A DNA stretch of 54,337 bases from Lachnospiraceae bacterium AD3010 (lineage in GTDB: Bacteria > Bacillota > Clostridia > Lachnospirales > Lachnospiraceae), in assembly GCA_000622025.1 (NCBI GenBank), contig JHWU01000023.1, positions 1-54,337 of the forward strand, read 5' to 3'. This document shows, in pieces, positions 1-11,072 of the stretch. The position numbers and the translations under genes were made by a program. Below the pieces are notes generated by a model. That model searched no databases. It had not been told where the DNA came from and saw only the letters and a program-made list of their open reading frames with translations. Position 1 is the first letter of the stretch. Every line of letters starts with the position of its first letter.

Positions 1-200
1 CCCTGCGGAACGCGCTACGCCAAGCTCTCCGCCAACTGCGGCTAGGCACGAAGGATATTCACGTAGGATTTGTTTATATCCTTCGTGCCAATCCGCAGTA
101 GGCGGCATATCTTGTCTGCGGTTCCGATAAAGGGTTATGCTTGTGGATATGCAGCCAACACGTTCTTCGGAGAAATTGATGCGTTTATCTTAGGATTTTT
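1..200. repeat. Truncated palindromic intergenic repeat (copy A)
   Basis: No gene is seen here. Bases 1-44 are the exact reverse complement of 27659-27702 (44/44). The segment folds on itself: 29-41 pairs with 93-105 with one mismatch, and inside it 45-58 pairs perfectly with 76-89 (14 bp). Bases 134-200 resemble 27704-27770 in direct orientation, sharing the block GCTTGTGGATAYGCAGYCAA. The element is cut off by the window start. Its function is unknown. Confidence 0.75.
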
Positions 201-211
201 GCGGTCTGTTC

Positions 212-240
212 TTGCATAAGGCATTGAAATGGTATATAGT
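212..240 (+). promoter_or_regulatory. Likely promoter of the nifS-iscU operon
   Basis: TTGCAT at 212-217 and TATAGT at 235-240 are separated by 17 bp, a good sigma-A match. The expected transcript start is near 247, giving a leader of about 100 nt before the desulfurase gene. No clear Rrf2/IscR operator was recognised. Confidence 0.55.
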
Positions 241-350
241 AATCGCGGTTAAATAAATCAAACTCATAGAGGATCGCTGAATGAGTCGTTTTAGAAGGAC
301 AGGAAATACGGCAGATCCTGGATCATAGAAAGGAGTGTCAACTAAAGATC

Positions 351-1538
351 ATGAAGATATATGCGGATAATGCTGCCACCACCAGGGTCAGTAAGACCGC
401 TCTGGATGCCATGATCCCTGTATTTACGGAGATGTACGGCAATCCTTCGAGCCTTTACAGTCTTGGGCAGGAGGCAAAGGAAGCTATCGAAAATGCAAGG
501 GAAGAAATAGCGGGTATCATAGGAGCGGAGCCCCGGGAGATTATCTTCACCTCGGGGGGAAGCGAAGCGGATAACCATGCTATAAGATCAGCGGCAGAGC
601 TCGGGAAAAAGAACGGAAAGTGCCATATCATTTCCTCGGCTTTTGAGCATCATGCCGTGCTGCACACACTTAAGAGACTGGAAAAAGAGGGCTTTGAGGT
701 GACCCTTCTTGATGTCCATGAGAACGGCATAGTAGATCCAAAAGAGCTTGAGAATGCCATTCGGCCGGATACCTGTCTCGTAACTGTAATGTGTGCCAAT
801 AATGAGATAGGAACACTGCAGCCCATTCGTGAGATAGGTGAAATATGCAGAAATAAGGGTGTGCTTTTCCACACGGATGCAGTTCAGGCAGTGGGTCATA
901 TTCCCATTAATGTAAAGACCGATAATATTGATATGATGTCTGCTTCAGCACATAAGTTCCACGGTCCGAAGGGCATCGGCTTCCTTTACGCATCAAAAAA
1001 GGTGAGACTTTCAAACCTTATTGAGGGCGGAGCCCAGGAAAGCGGGCGGAGAGCCGGTACGGAGAATGTGCCTGAGATCATTGGGATGGCTGCTGCATTG
1101 AAGGAAGCAGTTTCCAATATGGAAGAGAATTCGAAGGTGATGAAGGAAGCGAGAGACAGGCTCATTGAGGGCTTAAGCGAGATCCCGCATTCTGCGCTGA
1201 ACGGAGACAGGAACAAGCGCCTTCCCGGTAATGTTAATTTCTGCTTCGAGGGCATAGAGGGCGAATCACTGCTGCTCCTTCTCGATGATAAGGGAATATC
1301 GGCTTCTTCGGGAAGTGCCTGTACCTCCGGGTCTCTTGATCCGAGCCATGTGCTTCTTGCCATAGGCAGGATACATGATGTGGCCCACGGATCCTTAAGG
1401 CTCAGTATAGGGGAGGATATTACCAAAGAAGAAACAGAGTATATCATAAAATCCGTTAAGGAGGTTGTGGAATACCTTAGAAGCTTTTCACCTGTGTGGA
1501 GAGACCTGACCACAGGAAAGAAGCAGTTCATCTTATAG
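351..1538 (+). CDS. nifS: Cysteine desulfurase (NifS/IscS-like)
   Basis: PLP-dependent enzyme that takes sulfur from L-cysteine as a persulfide for Fe-S cluster assembly or tRNA thiolation. The 395-residue protein opens with the typical YADNAATT segment. It has the [10 protein letters not shown] motif with the PLP lysine at about K202, and the mobile loop [10 protein letters not shown] with the catalytic cysteine at about C324. The length is normal for the family. An AGGAG at 331-335 lies 15 nt before the ATG, longer than usual, but no better in-frame start exists. The gene directly downstream encodes an IscU scaffold 17 nt away, so the pair forms a minimal Fe-S assembly operon. I cannot separate NifS from IscS by sequence alone. 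Confidence 0.95.
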   Translation: MKIYADNAATTRVSKTALDAMIPVFTEMYGNPSSLYSLGQEAKEAIENAREEIAGIIGAEPREIIFTSGGSEADNHAIRSAAELGKKNGKCHIISSAFEHHAVLHTLKRLEKEGFEVTLLDVHENGIVDPKELENAIRPDTCLVTVMCANNEIGTLQPIREIGEICRNKGVLFHTDAVQAVGHIPINVKTDNIDMMSASAHKFHGPKGIGFLYASKKVRLSNLIEGGAQESGRRAGTENVPEIIGMAAALKEAVSNMEENSKVMKEARDRLIEGLSEIPHSALNGDRNKRLPGNVNFCFEGIEGESLLLLLDDKGISASSGSACTSGSLDPSHVLLAIGRIHDVAHGSLRLSIGEDITKEETEYIIKSVKEVVEYLRSFSPVWRDLTTGKKQFIL

Positions 1539-1555
1539 AAAGGAGCGTAAACAAT

Positions 1556-1933
1556 ATGGCTTTATATAGTGAAAAGGTTATGGAACACTTCAGGAACCCC
1601 AGGAATGTGGGTGTCATTGAGGATGCTGACGGAGTAGGAGAAGTAGGGAACGCAAAATGCGGGGACATTATGAAGATGTACCTGAAAATAGATAATGACA
1701 TCATAACGGATGTCAAATTCGAAACCTTCGGGTGCGGCAGCGCGATAGCTTCAAGCTCAATGGCTACGGAGCTCATCAAGGGAAAGCCTGTCAGTGAAGC
1801 TATGGAGCTCACGAATAAGGCTGTTGCCGAAGCACTGGATGGTCTTCCGGATTACAAGATGCATTGCTCGGTTCTTGCGGAAGAGGCGATACAGTCAGCG
1901 CTTGATGATTATCATAAGAGGAGCGGGAAGTAA
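1556..1933 (+). CDS. iscU: Fe-S cluster scaffold protein, IscU/NifU N-terminal type
   Basis: The 125-residue protein is a single-domain U-type scaffold that receives sulfur from the desulfurase encoded just upstream and builds [2Fe-2S]/[4Fe-4S] clusters in the cytoplasm. It begins MALYSEKVMEHFRNPRNVG, typical of the family. The three ligand cysteines are visible at C35 (in AKCGD, with the conserved Asp at 37), C60 (in FGCGSA) and C104 (in MHCSVL). The ATG at 1556 is chosen because an AGAAAGGAG ribosome site precedes it at 1537-1545; a longer frame reading into the desulfurase gene is not needed. There is no C-terminal NFU domain. Confidence 0.95.
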   Translation: MALYSEKVMEHFRNPRNVGVIEDADGVGEVGNAKCGDIMKMYLKIDNDIITDVKFETFGCGSAIASSSMATELIKGKPVSEAMELTNKAVAEALDGLPDYKMHCSVLAEEAIQSALDDYHKRSGK

Positions 1934-1945
1934 CGTAATTACTAC

Positions 1946-1974
1946 TTGACAGCATAATGATAATGTGTTAATTT
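1946..1974 (+). promoter_or_regulatory. Promoter of the rplJL operon
   Basis: A consensus TTGACA at 1946-1951 is followed after 17 bp by TAATTT at 1969-1974. It lies just after iscU and just before the L10 leader, where the rplJ promoter is expected. Confidence 0.7.
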
Positions 1975-1980
1975 TGTGCA

Positions 1981-2115
1981 GTTAAATAAGCCGAAGACAG
2001 CAGGTGCGGTTTACCGCGTAAGGAGATCCTATTTGATGCTACGCCTGCCGAGGACAGTAAGAGTTTATTTTAAGAGACTTTTATGGGCTCCGCTTCTTTG
2101 GCGTGAGCCCGTTTT
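1981..2115 (+). ncRNA. Ribosomal protein L10 leader with attenuator
   Basis: The 5' leader of rplJ carries the hallmark CCGAAGACAGCAGGTG and CCTGCCGAGGACAG blocks of the L10 leader, in which the L10(L12)4 complex binds its own mRNA. Seen here: GCAGGTG at 2000-2006 pairs with CGCCTGC at 2042-2048, enclosing a GCGG-TTTA-CCGC hairpin. Downstream, GGGCTC at 2085-2090 pairs with GAGCCC at 2105-2110 with an inner CGC/GCG, followed by GTTTT, a rho-independent attenuator. Excess L10 would be expected to favour termination. Confidence 0.85.
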
Positions 2116-2186
2116 CGTGTGTATGCAGTGTGCCCTGTACTACCCGATGATCGGCTTACACTACTAAAATAAGGAGGAAAAGCTAA

Positions 2187-2813
2187 ATGGCAAAGGTAGA
2201 ACTGAAGCAGCCTGTGGTTGAAGAGATCGCAGGTAAGATAAAGGATGCCAAAGCAGCTGTCCTGGTCGATTATCGCGGACTTACGGTAGAACAGGATACG
2301 GCTCTCAGGCGTCAGCTTCGTGAAGCCGGTGTTGACTACAAGGTCTACAAAAACACCATGATGAAGCGTGCCTTTGAGGGAACCGATTTTGCAGAACTGG
2401 ATCCCCATCTGGACGGACCTTCAGCTCTTGCGCTTTCAACAGATGATGTTACAGCCCCTGCCCGCATTCTTGCAAAGTTTGCTGAGAAGGCGAAGGTGCT
2501 GGAGCTCAAGGCAGGAGTTATCGAAGGAACCTTTTATGATGCAGCGGGACTTAATGAGCTCGCAAAGGTACCTTCAAGAGAAGAGCTTCTTTCAAGGCTT
2601 CTTGGTTCCATGCAGTCACCTATCGCAAACTTCGCCCGTGTTATCAAGCAGATAGCAGAGAAGAAGGCAGAGGGTGGAGACGTGGCTCCCGCTGAGGAGA
2701 AGACAGAAGCACCTGCAGCAGAGGCAGCTCCCGCCGAGGAAAAGGCAGAAGCACCTGCAGCAGCAGAGGCAGCTCCTGCTGAAGAAAAAGCAGAAGCACC
2801 TGCAGCAGAATAA
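2187..2813 (+). CDS. rplJ: 50S ribosomal protein L10 with long Ala/Glu/Pro tail
   Basis: L10 forms the base of the ribosomal stalk and binds L7/L12 dimers. Residues 1 to about 165 match L10 in full, including the N-terminal KAAVLVDYRGLTV and YKVYKNTMMKRAF segments and the C-terminal helix near IANFARVIKQIAEKK. The protein is 208 residues against about 165-175 for most bacterial L10. The extra 40 residues are a low-complexity repeat of PAEEKAEAPAAE units, probably a flexible acidic tail beyond the stalk-binding helix. The start follows AAGGAGG. The gene is autoregulated through the leader and followed by rplL. Confidence 0.97.
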   Translation: MAKVELKQPVVEEIAGKIKDAKAAVLVDYRGLTVEQDTALRRQLREAGVDYKVYKNTMMKRAFEGTDFAELDPHLDGPSALALSTDDVTAPARILAKFAEKAKVLELKAGVIEGTFYDAAGLNELAKVPSREELLSRLLGSMQSPIANFARVIKQIAEKKAEGGDVAPAEEKTEAPAAEAAPAEEKAEAPAAAEAAPAEEKAEAPAAE

Positions 2814-2850
2814 GAAACAGTAATTGACTTTATTTTCGGAGGAATTAGAA

Positions 2851-3222
2851 ATGACAAAGGAAGAAATCATCGAGGCGATTAAGGGCCTCTCAGTGCTTGA
2901 GCTTAATGAGCTCGTAAAGGCTTGTGAAGAAGAGTTCGGTGTTTCCGCAGCAGCAGGTGTTGTTGTGGCAGCAGGCGGCGCAGCAGGCGGTGCAGCAGGC
3001 GCAGAAGAGAAGACCGAGTTCAATGTTGAGCTTACAGAGGTTGGTGCCAACAAGGTTAAGGTTATCAAGGTTGTTCGTGAGATCACCGGTCTCGGACTTA
3101 AGGAAGCAAAGGATCTCGTAGACGGAGCTCCCAAGATGATCAAGGAAGGTGTTGACAAGGCTGAGGCTGAAGAGATCCAGAAGAAGGTTGAGGCCGAGGG
3201 CGCCAAGGTTACACTTAAGTAA
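2851..3222 (+). CDS. rplL: 50S ribosomal protein L7/L12
   Basis: The 123-residue stalk protein recruits translation factors to the ribosome. It shows the N-terminal dimerisation helices ([20 protein letters not shown]), an Ala/Gly hinge near residues 32-50, and the C-terminal domain with [22 protein letters not shown] and a terminal AKVTLK. The length is normal. The ATG at 2851 is preferred over the upstream in-frame ATG at 2824 because a GGAGGA site lies at 2838-2843 and the protein then starts exactly as family members do. It lies 37 bp downstream of rplJ and is followed by the terminator/promoter element before rpoB. Confidence 0.97.
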   Translation: MTKEEIIEAIKGLSVLELNELVKACEEEFGVSAAAGVVVAAGGAAGGAAGAEEKTEFNVELTEVGANKVKVIKVVREITGLGLKEAKDLVDGAPKMIKEGVDKAEAEEIQKKVEAEGAKVTLK

Positions 3223-3242
3223 TATTTTTTACAAGAAAATAT

Positions 3243-3318
3243 TTGACATTTCAAAAAGCCCGTGTTACTATGCAAGATGCGCTATTGTGGTCACATGGGC
3301 TTTTTTGCGCCCATTTTT
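3243..3318 (+). promoter_or_regulatory. Combined rplL terminator and rpoB promoter
   Basis: Two signals overlap. A sigma-A-like promoter has TTGACA at 3243-3248, a 17-bp spacer and TACTAT at 3266-3271. A terminator for read-through from rplL is formed by 3253-3265 pairing with 3294-3306 (13 bp, one G-U) followed by T6. A transcript starting near 3278 lacks the upstream arm and can instead pair ATGGGC (3295-3300) with GCCCAT (3309-3314), followed by TTTTT. The same GGGC therefore has two possible partners depending on where transcription began. Confidence 0.7.
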
Positions 3319-3415
3319 AGAGGCCGCTGTTGTGCTTGTAACTGTAGATCAGGCAGAAGGGTCTGTGGGAGACTGTGGTTTTCATATGGATCCTTAGAAC
3401 GGGGTAGAGGACAAA

Positions 3416-6400
3416 ATGGAAAAGAACCGTATTCATCCAGTCTACAATGGAAAAGCTATGCGAATGAGCTTTCAGAGGAATCAGGACGTTATTGAGATGC
3501 CGAATCTCATAGATGTCCAGAAGTCTTCCTATGATTGGTTCACCAATGAGGGACTGAAGGAAGCCTTTGCTGATATCTCTCCTATTCAGGATTTCAGCGG
3601 AAACTTAAGCATGGATTTTGTGGACTATGAGTTCTGCAAGGACGAGAAGAAGTATTCCATTGAGGAATGCAAGGCACGAGATGCCACATATGCGGCGCCT
3701 TTGAAGGTAAAGGTGAGGCTTCGTAACAGTGCAAATCCCGACAATGACATCAAGGAGCATGAGATCTTTATGGGAGACCTTCCCATAATGACCGATACCG
3801 GAACCTTTGTCATCAACGGTGCAGAGCGTGTTATCGTCAGCCAGCTTGTCCGCTCGCCCGGAATTTACTATGGAATAGATCACGACAAGATAGGTAAGAG
3901 GCTGTTCTCCTGTACGGTTATTCCTAACCGTGGGGCATGGCTTGAGTATGAGACCGATGCCAATGATGTATTTTATGTCCGTGTGGACAGGACCAGAAAG
4001 GTTCCGGTCACGGTTCTTATCCGTGCTCTTGGTATCGGTACAAATGAGGAGATCATCGACTACTTCGGGGATGAGCCGAAGCTGGAAGCATCCTTCGCAA
4101 AGGATCCGGCAAAGAATGTAGCCGAAGGTCTGATGGAGCTTTACAAGAAGATACGTCCCGGAGAGCCTCTGGCAGAGGAAAGTGCCAGATCTCTTATTGA
4201 GGGCATGTTCTTTGATTCCAGGCGTTACGACCTTGCGAAGGTAGGGCGTTACAAGTTTAATAAGAAGCTTATGCTGAGGAACCGTATCGCGGGTCATGTG
4301 CTTGCAGAGGATGTCATCGATCCCGGTACCGGTGAGGTCGTGGCATTGAAGAAGCTGAAGGCCGTAGCCGGAACTGAAGTTACCCGTGAGCTTGCCGATG
4401 AGATACAGAACTGTGCCGTACCCTATGTGGTAATACAGGGTGAGGAGAGGAATATCAAGGTTCTCTCTTCAATGATGGTTGACATAAATCATTATATTGA
4501 TTTTCCTAAAGGACATAAGGCAGCCGATTACGGCATTACCGAGCTCGTATATTTCCCCGCTCTTTCAAGGCTTATGGATGAAAACGAGACCCCCCAGGAT
4601 CTGCAGAAGGCCATAAAGAAGAGTACACATGAGCTTATTCCCAAGCACATAACAAAGGAAGATATCTTCGCTTCCATAAATTACAATATGCATCTGGAGT
4701 ACGGCATAGGAACAAAGGATGATATAGATCATCTTGGAAACCGCCGTATCCGTGCCGTTGGAGAGCTTTTACAGAATCAGTACCGTATCGGACTTTCAAG
4801 GCTTGAGAGGGTGGTCAGGGAGAGAATGACCACTCAGGATATAACCACTATCACACCTCAGGCACTTATTAATATCAAGCCCGTTACCGCTGCAGTAAAG
4901 GAGTTCTTCGGATCATCACAGCTGTCACAGTTTATGGATCAGAATAACCCTCTTTCCGAGCTTACCCATAAGAGGCGTCTGTCCGCTCTGGGACCCGGAG
5001 GTCTTTCAAGAGACCGCGCGGGAATGGAGGTTCGTGATATACATTATTCACACTACGGCCGTATGTGCCCCGTAGAGACTCCCGAAGGACCGAATATCGG
5101 ACTTATCAATTCACTTGCCTGCTTTGCACGTATCAACGAGTATGGCTTTATTGAGTCACCCTACAGGAAGATAGACCACTCCGATCCCGAGAACCCCAGG
5201 GTTATGGATGAGGTCGTATATATGACGGCGGACGAAGAGGATAACTACTATGTGGCTCAGGCTTCAGAGCCTCTGGATAAGGAGGGACACTTCAAGAACT
5301 CTCTGGTTTCAGGCCGTTACAGGGATCTGACCCAGGCATGGGAGAAAACCTTATTTGACTATATGGATGTCTCTCCCCGCCAGGTATTCTCTGTAGCAAC
5401 CACACTGGTTCCTTTCCTGCAGAATGACGACCCTACGAGAGCACTCATGGGTTCAAACATGCAGCGTCAGGCCGTGCCGCTTCTTCTTACCGAGGCTCCG
5501 GCTGTTGGAACAGGTATGGAGAGAAAGGCTGCGGTTGACTCCGGAGACTGCGTTATTGCGAAGAAGCCCGGAATCGTCACCATGGCACAGGCTGACCTTA
5601 TCAAGGTAAAGAATGACGACGGAACGGATGAGGATTACCACCTTATCAAGTTTATGCGTTCCAATCAGAGTAACTGCTATAATCAGACTCCCATAGTTGA
5701 AAAGGGAGACCACATTGAGGCGGGAGATGTCATCGCTGACGGACCCTCCACACATGACGGTGAGCTTTCTCTGGGAAAGAATCCCCTTATCGGATTTATG
5801 TCCTGGGAAGGCTACAATTACGAGGATGCCGTGCTCCTTTCCGAGAGGCTGGTACAGCAGGATGTTTACACATCGATCCATATCGAGGAATATGAGTCGG
5901 AGGCCCGTGAAACAAAGCTTGGACCCGAGGAGATCACCAGGGATATTCCCGGAGTGGGTGAAGATGCTCTTCAGGATCTTGATGAGAGAGGTATCATCCG
6001 TATAGGTGCCGAGGTCCGTGCAGGAGATATCCTTGTGGGTAAGGTCACTCCCAAGGGAGAGACGGAGCTTACAGCGGAGGAAAGGCTCCTCAGAGCTATC
6101 TTCGGTGAGAAGGCGCACGAGGTAAGGGATACCTCATTAAAGGTGCCTCACGGAGAATTCGGAATAGTTGTTGATGCCAGGGTATTCAAGAGAGAGAACG
6201 GTGACGAGCTTTCACCCGGTGTTAACCAGGCGGTTCGTATATACATTGCACAGAAGAGAAAGATACAGGTGGGTGACAAGATGTCCGGACGTCACGGAAA
6301 CAAGGGTGTTGTTTCCCGTGTGCTTCCCGTAGAGGATATGCCTTATCTGCCGAACGGAAGGCCTCTCGACATAGTGCTCAATCCCCTTGGTGTTCCTTCC

Positions 6401-7306
6401 CGAATGAATATCGGACAGGTCCTTGAGATACACCTGTCACTGGCGGCAATGGCGCTTGGCTTCAATATCTCTGTGCCCGTATTTGACGGTGCCAATGAAG
6501 TGGATATAGAAGATATGCTTGAGCTTGCCGACGATTACGTAAACACGGAGTGGGAAGACTTTGAAAAGAAGTATAAGGATCTGCTCCTTCCCGAGGTTCT
6601 TGATTATCTGTCCGAGCACAGAGATCACAGGGAGGTATGGAAGGGCGTCCGTATAAGCCGCGACGGAAAGGTCCGCCTGCGTGACGGACGTACCGGAGAG
6701 TACTTTGATTCACCGGTAACTATAGGGCATATGCATTACCTGAAGCTGCATCATCTGGTAGACGACAAGATCCATGCCCGTTCAACCGGACCGTACTCCC
6801 TCGTTACACAGCAGCCGCTCGGAGGAAAGGCCCAGTTCGGAGGACAGAGATTCGGAGAAATGGAAGTGTGGGCACTGGAGGCATACGGCGCAGCCTATAC
6901 CCTTCAGGAAGTGCTTACCGTGAAGTCCGATGATGTCATAGGACGTGTAAAGACCTACGAAGCCATCATAAAGGGCGAGAACATTCCTGAGCCCAGCGTT
7001 CCCGAGTCCTTCAAGGTGCTCTTAAAGGAGATGCAGTCACTCGGACTTGATGTCAGTGTACTGAAGGAGGACGGAACAGAGGTCGAGATAGGCGAGAATG
7101 TTGACTACGGTGAAACGGACATGAGAGCCATTTTCAATGACGACCGTGACATCAGGCAGCAGGAGAATTACGCGAGCCACGGTTTCCAGACACAGGAATT
7201 CAATGAAGAAGGTGAGTTGGAGACTGTTGAGGATGAAGAAGCCGTGGAAGAGCCCGATTTCGATGAAAGCTTTGACGGAAATGAAGATCCTGTTGACCAG
7301 TTTTAA
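3416..7306 (+). CDS. rpoB: DNA-directed RNA polymerase subunit beta
   Basis: The catalytic beta subunit, 1296 residues. Recognisable parts in order: the N-terminal lobe (QKSSYDWF), the fork/rifampicin region near residues 498-530 ([20 protein letters not shown], then [10 protein letters not shown]), the [21 protein letters not shown] segment, [14 protein letters not shown], and the C-terminal clamp segment [20 protein letters not shown]. The length is ordinary for Clostridia and the C-terminus is acidic. In the rifampicin region the usual Asp (DQNN), His (THKRR) and Ser (RRLSALG) residues are present, as in sensitive strains. The start has AGAGGA just upstream. It is co-transcribed with rpoC, from its own promoter and by read-through from rplL. 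Confidence 0.98.
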   Translation: MEKNRIHPVYNGKAMRMSFQRNQDVIEMPNLIDVQKSSYDWFTNEGLKEAFADISPIQDFSGNLSMDFVDYEFCKDEKKYSIEECKARDATYAAPLKVKVRLRNSANPDNDIKEHEIFMGDLPIMTDTGTFVINGAERVIVSQLVRSPGIYYGIDHDKIGKRLFSCTVIPNRGAWLEYETDANDVFYVRVDRTRKVPVTVLIRALGIGTNEEIIDYFGDEPKLEASFAKDPAKNVAEGLMELYKKIRPGEPLAEESARSLIEGMFFDSRRYDLAKVGRYKFNKKLMLRNRIAGHVLAEDVIDPGTGEVVALKKLKAVAGTEVTRELADEIQNCAVPYVVIQGEERNIKVLSSMMVDINHYIDFPKGHKAADYGITELVYFPALSRLMDENETPQDLQKAIKKSTHELIPKHITKEDIFASINYNMHLEYGIGTKDDIDHLGNRRIRAVGELLQNQYRIGLSRLERVVRERMTTQDITTITPQALINIKPVTAAVKEFFGSSQLSQFMDQNNPLSELTHKRRLSALGPGGLSRDRAGMEVRDIHYSHYGRMCPVETPEGPNIGLINSLACFARINEYGFIESPYRKIDHSDPENPRVMDEVVYMTADEEDNYYVAQASEPLDKEGHFKNSLVSGRYRDLTQAWEKTLFDYMDVSPRQVFSVATTLVPFLQNDDPTRALMGSNMQRQAVPLLLTEAPAVGTGMERKAAVDSGDCVIAKKPGIVTMAQADLIKVKNDDGTDEDYHLIKFMRSNQSNCYNQTPIVEKGDHIEAGDVIADGPSTHDGELSLGKNPLIGFMSWEGYNYEDAVLLSERLVQQDVYTSIHIEEYESEARETKLGPEEITRDIPGVGEDALQDLDERGIIRIGAEVRAGDILVGKVTPKGETELTAEERLLRAIFGEKAHEVRDTSLKVPHGEFGIVVDARVFKRENGDELSPGVNQAVRIYIAQKRKIQVGDKMSGRHGNKGVVSRVLPVEDMPYLPNGRPLDIVLNPLGVPSRMNIGQVLEIHLSLAAMALGFNISVPVFDGANEVDIEDMLELADDYVNTEWEDFEKKYKDLLLPEVLDYLSEHRDHREVWKGVRISRDGKVRLRDGRTGEYFDSPVTIGHMHYLKLHHLVDDKIHARSTGPYSLVTQQPLGGKAQFGGQRFGEMEVWALEAYGAAYTLQEVLTVKSDDVIGRVKTYEAIIKGENIPEPSVPESFKVLLKEMQSLGLDVSVLKEDGTEVEIGENVDYGETDMRAIFNDDRDIRQQENYASHGFQTQEFNEEGELETVEDEEAVEEPDFDESFDGNEDPVDQF

Positions 7307-7322
7307 CTCAGTCGCAGAAATC

Positions 7323-7351
7323 CCCCTCCTCTAAGCCAAGCGCTGGAGGGG
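7323..7351 (+). other. rpoB-rpoC intergenic hairpin
   Basis: CCCCTCC at 7323-7329 pairs with GGAGGGG at 7345-7351 around a 15-nt loop. No T-run follows, so it is not a normal intrinsic terminator. It may stabilise or help process the mRNA between rpoB and rpoC, or be a partial attenuator. Confidence 0.45.
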
Positions 7352-7395
7352 TGGTAACAATTACTGATACGCTGATTTTATGGAAGGAGTTATAA

Positions 7396-10300
7396 ATGCC
7401 GGACTATAATAACAGGCAGTCAAATACATACCGCCCGCTGACCTTTGATGCTATAAAGATCGGTCTTGCTTCCCCGGAGAAGATCCTTGAGTGGTCTCAC
7501 GGAGAGGTTACAAAGCCTGAAACAATAAACTACAGAACATTAAAGCCGGAAAAGGACGGTCTTTTCTGTGAGAAGATCTTCGGGCCTACCAAGGACTGGG
7601 AGTGTCATTGCGGAAAATACAAGAAGATCCGTTACAAGGGTATCATCTGTGACCGCTGCGGAGTGGAGGTGACCAAATCTTCAGTCCGTCGTGAGAGGAT
7701 GGGACATATTGAGCTTGCTGCTCCCGTTTCCCATATCTGGTATTTTAAGGGTATTCCGAGCCGCATGGGACTTATGCTGGATCTTTCCCCGAGGGTTTTG
7801 GAGAAGGTGCTCTATTTTGCATCATACATAGTATTGGATCCCAAGGAAACGGATCTGGAATTTAAGCAGATCCTCTCCGCAAAGGAGTATGCAGATGCAG
7901 TCGAGAAGTACGGATCAAAGGGCTTCCGTGCAGGCATGGGAGCAGAGGCCGCAAAGGAGCTGCTGCAGAAGGTCGATCTCGACAAGGAATCCGAGGAGCT
8001 TAAGGAAGAGCTTAAGGGTGCCAGCGGACAGAAGATGGCACGTATCATAAAGAGGCTCGATGTCATAGAGGCCTTCAGGGAATCCGGGCAGAAGCCCGAG
8101 TGGATGATAATGGATAATATACCCATCATCCCGCCCGATCTCCGTCCTCTGGTACAGTTAGACGGCGGCAGATTCGCCACTTCGGACTTAAATGACCTTT
8201 ACAGAAGGATAATAAACAGAAACAACAGACTTAAGAAGCTTCTTGAGATCGGAGCTCCCGATATCATTGTATACAATGAAAAGAGAATGCTTCAGGAAGC
8301 GGTTGACGCACTTATTGACAACGGCCGCCGCGGACGTCCGGTTACAGGACCCGGAAGCAGGGCATTAAAGTCACTTTCCGATATGCTTAAGGGTAAGAGC
8401 GGACGTTTCAGACAGAACCTTCTCGGAAAGAGAGTTGACTACTCAGGACGTTCCGTTATAGTCGTAGGGCCGGAGCTCAAGATCTGGCAGTGCGGTCTCC
8501 CGAAGGAAATGGCAATAGAGCTTTTCAAGCCCTTTGTTATGAAGGAGCTGGTATTAAACGGCACCAGCCACAATATAAAGAGCGCAAAGAAATCCGTGGA
8601 AAAGCTGGAGCCCATAGTCTGGGACGTTCTGGAGGATGTTATCAAGGAGCATCCTGTTATGCTGAACCGTGCCCCGACACTGCACAGGCTCGGGATCCAG
8701 GCATTTGAGCCCGTTCTCGTAGAGGGTAAGGCGATAAAGCTTCATCCTCTGGCCTGTACCGCCTTCAATGCAGACTTTGACGGAGACCAGATGGCTGTCC
8801 ATCTTCCTCTTTCGGTTGAGGCCCAGGCAGAGAGCAGATTCCTTATGCTCTCACCCAATAACCTTCTTAAGCCCTCGGACGGCGGACCTGTAACGGTTCC
8901 TACCCAGGACATGGTTCTCGGTATCTACTACCTCACACAGGCAAGAGAAGGGGAACCCGGAGAAGGCAGGGCATTTAAGGGCGTGGAAGAAGCCATAATG
9001 GCTTATGCAAACCACGACATCACTCTTCAGAGCCTTATATATGTCAGGAAGGAGAAGAAGGATGCAGACGGAAAGATAAAGTCGGCTGTCCTTCATACGA
9101 CTCTCGGACGTTGCCTCTTTAATGAGATAATCCCTCAGGATCTCGGCTTTGTAGACAGGAGTGTGCCTGAAAATGAGCTTGTGCTTGAAGTCGATTTCAT
9201 GGTCGGTAAGAAGCAGCTTAAGGCGATAATAGAGGCCATCATCAATACACACGGTGCCATCAAGACCGCGGAAGCTCTTGACCACATAAAGGATATGGGT
9301 TACCACTATTCCACCATTGCATCCGTCAGCGTTTCCGTTTCGGATATGGTCGTTCCGGAGAGCAAGCAGAAGCTTCTGGATGAGGCGCAGGATACCGTGG
9401 ACAAGATCACGAAAAACTACAGAAGAGGCCTCATCACCAACGAAGAGCGATATAACGAAGTGGTTGAGACATGGAAGAACTGCGATGAGCATATCACAAA
9501 GGATCTGATGGCAGGTCTCGATCAGTACAACAACATCTTCATGATGGCAAATTCCGGAGCCCGCGGATCCGATAAGCAGATAAAGCAGCTTGCGGGAATG
9601 AGAGGCCTGCAGGCCGATACAACCGGACATACCATCGAGCTTCCCATAAAGTCCAATTTCCGTGAGGGACTTAACGTGCTGGAGTACTTTATGAGTGCCC
9701 ACGGAGCCAGAAAGGGGCTTTCAGACACCGCTCTTCGTACTGCGGACTCGGGTTATCTTACAAGACGAATGGTCGACGTTTCCCAGGAGCTTGTGATCCG
9801 TGAAAAGGACTGCTGCGAGGGCAGTGGAAGAGAACTTCCCGGAATGGAGGTTGCTGCCTTCATGGACGGAAAGGAAGATATTGAAAAGCTGGTAACAAGG
9901 ATCACGGGCAGATATTCCTGTGAGGATATATATGACGGCGACGGAAATATCATAGTAAAGGCAAACCATATGATCACTCCCAGGAGAGCAAAGCTCATAT
10001 GCACCGTGGGTGTGAAGGACGGAAAGCCTGTTGAGTCCGTTAAGATACGTACAATACTTACCTGCCGCAGCCACAGCGGAATATGTGCAAAGTGCTACGG
10101 TGCGAACATGGCAACCGGAGAACCCGTTCAGGTCGGTGAGGCAGTGGGTATCATAGCTGCACAGTCCATAGGTGAACCCGGAACACAGCTTACCATGAGA
10201 ACCTTCCACACAGGAGGAATGGCAGGCTCCGATATCACCCAGGGTCTTCCCAGAGTTGAGGAAATATTCGAAGCACGTAAGCCCAAGGGTCTGGCCATAA

Positions 10301-11058
10301 TTGCTGAGTTCAGCGGGCATGTTGAGATAAAGGACACCAAGAAGAAGAGAGAGGTCGTTGTTACAAACAGCGAAACTGCAGAGAGCAAGACTTATCTCAT
10401 ACCCTACGGATCCAGGATCAAGGTTCAGGACGGCTCCGAGATAGAAGCGGGTGACGTTATCACCGAGGGCTCCATTAATCCTCATGATCTCTTAAAGATC
10501 AAGGGAGTAAGGGCTGTACAGGATTATCTCCTGAAGGAAGTTCAGAGGGTTTACCACTCTCAGGGTGTGGATATCAATGATAAGCATATTGAGGTCATTG
10601 TCCATCAGATGCTTAAAAAGGTGGAAATAGACGAAGCAGGAGATTCGGATCTGCTTCCCGGCGCAAGAATGGATGCCCTGGAGCTTGATGACATTAATGA
10701 AAAGCTCATTGCAGAGGGCAAGGAGCCTGCAACGGCAACCCAGATCATCCTCGGTATCACTAAGGCATCGCTTGCCACAGATTCCTTCCTGTCGGCAGCA
10801 TCCTTCCAGGAGACCACCAAGGTTCTGACGGATGCGGCTATCAAGGGTAAGGTGGATCATCTTATCGGACCGAAGGAAAATGTCATCATCGGTAAGCTTA
10901 TACCTGCGGGAACCGGTATGAAGCACTACAGGAATATCGAGCTTTCAACCGACAATATGCCAATCAACGATGATGATGAAGAGATCACGCTTGACGATTT
11001 TTCGGAAGAGGAAGCGGAAGCGGCGGCAGCTGAGACGGTTGAAACCGAAGATGCCTGA
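7396..11058 (+). CDS. rpoC: DNA-directed RNA polymerase subunit beta'
   Basis: The 1220-residue beta' subunit holds the active-site magnesium. The N-terminal zinc ribbon is seen as CHCGKYK with CDRCG, the catalytic [12 protein letters not shown] lies near residues 456-467, the bridge helix/trigger loop region contains [16 protein letters not shown] and [20 protein letters not shown], and a second zinc site [13 protein letters not shown] is present. The length is standard for Firmicutes, and the tail is rich in Glu and Ala. GGAAGGAG precedes the start. Only 14 bp separate its stop from the next gene, which is unrelated to transcription or translation; in many Firmicutes ribosomal genes such as rpsL follow rpoC. 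Confidence 0.98.
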   Translation: MPDYNNRQSNTYRPLTFDAIKIGLASPEKILEWSHGEVTKPETINYRTLKPEKDGLFCEKIFGPTKDWECHCGKYKKIRYKGIICDRCGVEVTKSSVRRERMGHIELAAPVSHIWYFKGIPSRMGLMLDLSPRVLEKVLYFASYIVLDPKETDLEFKQILSAKEYADAVEKYGSKGFRAGMGAEAAKELLQKVDLDKESEELKEELKGASGQKMARIIKRLDVIEAFRESGQKPEWMIMDNIPIIPPDLRPLVQLDGGRFATSDLNDLYRRIINRNNRLKKLLEIGAPDIIVYNEKRMLQEAVDALIDNGRRGRPVTGPGSRALKSLSDMLKGKSGRFRQNLLGKRVDYSGRSVIVVGPELKIWQCGLPKEMAIELFKPFVMKELVLNGTSHNIKSAKKSVEKLEPIVWDVLEDVIKEHPVMLNRAPTLHRLGIQAFEPVLVEGKAIKLHPLACTAFNADFDGDQMAVHLPLSVEAQAESRFLMLSPNNLLKPSDGGPVTVPTQDMVLGIYYLTQAREGEPGEGRAFKGVEEAIMAYANHDITLQSLIYVRKEKKDADGKIKSAVLHTTLGRCLFNEIIPQDLGFVDRSVPENELVLEVDFMVGKKQLKAIIEAIINTHGAIKTAEALDHIKDMGYHYSTIASVSVSVSDMVVPESKQKLLDEAQDTVDKITKNYRRGLITNEERYNEVVETWKNCDEHITKDLMAGLDQYNNIFMMANSGARGSDKQIKQLAGMRGLQADTTGHTIELPIKSNFREGLNVLEYFMSAHGARKGLSDTALRTADSGYLTRRMVDVSQELVIREKDCCEGSGRELPGMEVAAFMDGKEDIEKLVTRITGRYSCEDIYDGDGNIIVKANHMITPRRAKLICTVGVKDGKPVESVKIRTILTCRSHSGICAKCYGANMATGEPVQVGEAVGIIAAQSIGEPGTQLTMRTFHTGGMAGSDITQGLPRVEEIFEARKPKGLAIIAEFSGHVEIKDTKKKREVVVTNSETAESKTYLIPYGSRIKVQDGSEIEAGDVITEGSINPHDLLKIKGVRAVQDYLLKEVQRVYHSQGVDINDKHIEVIVHQMLKKVEIDEAGDSDLLPGARMDALELDDINEKLIAEGKEPATATQIILGITKASLATDSFLSAASFQETTKVLTDAAIKGKVDHLIGPKENVIIGKLIPAGTGMKHYRNIELSTDNMPINDDDEEITLDDFSEEEAEAAAAETVETEDA

Positions 11059-11072
11059 TTGGAATAGGAAAC

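Noticed and set aside
1976-2167. Small protein encoded in the rplJ leader
   Set aside because: The stretch is explained by the L10 leader RNA and its attenuator; the frame has no ribosome site.
2824-2850. Longer rplL starting at 2824
   Set aside because: It would add nine residues not found in L7/L12, and the GGAGGA site at 2838-2843 serves the ATG at 2851.
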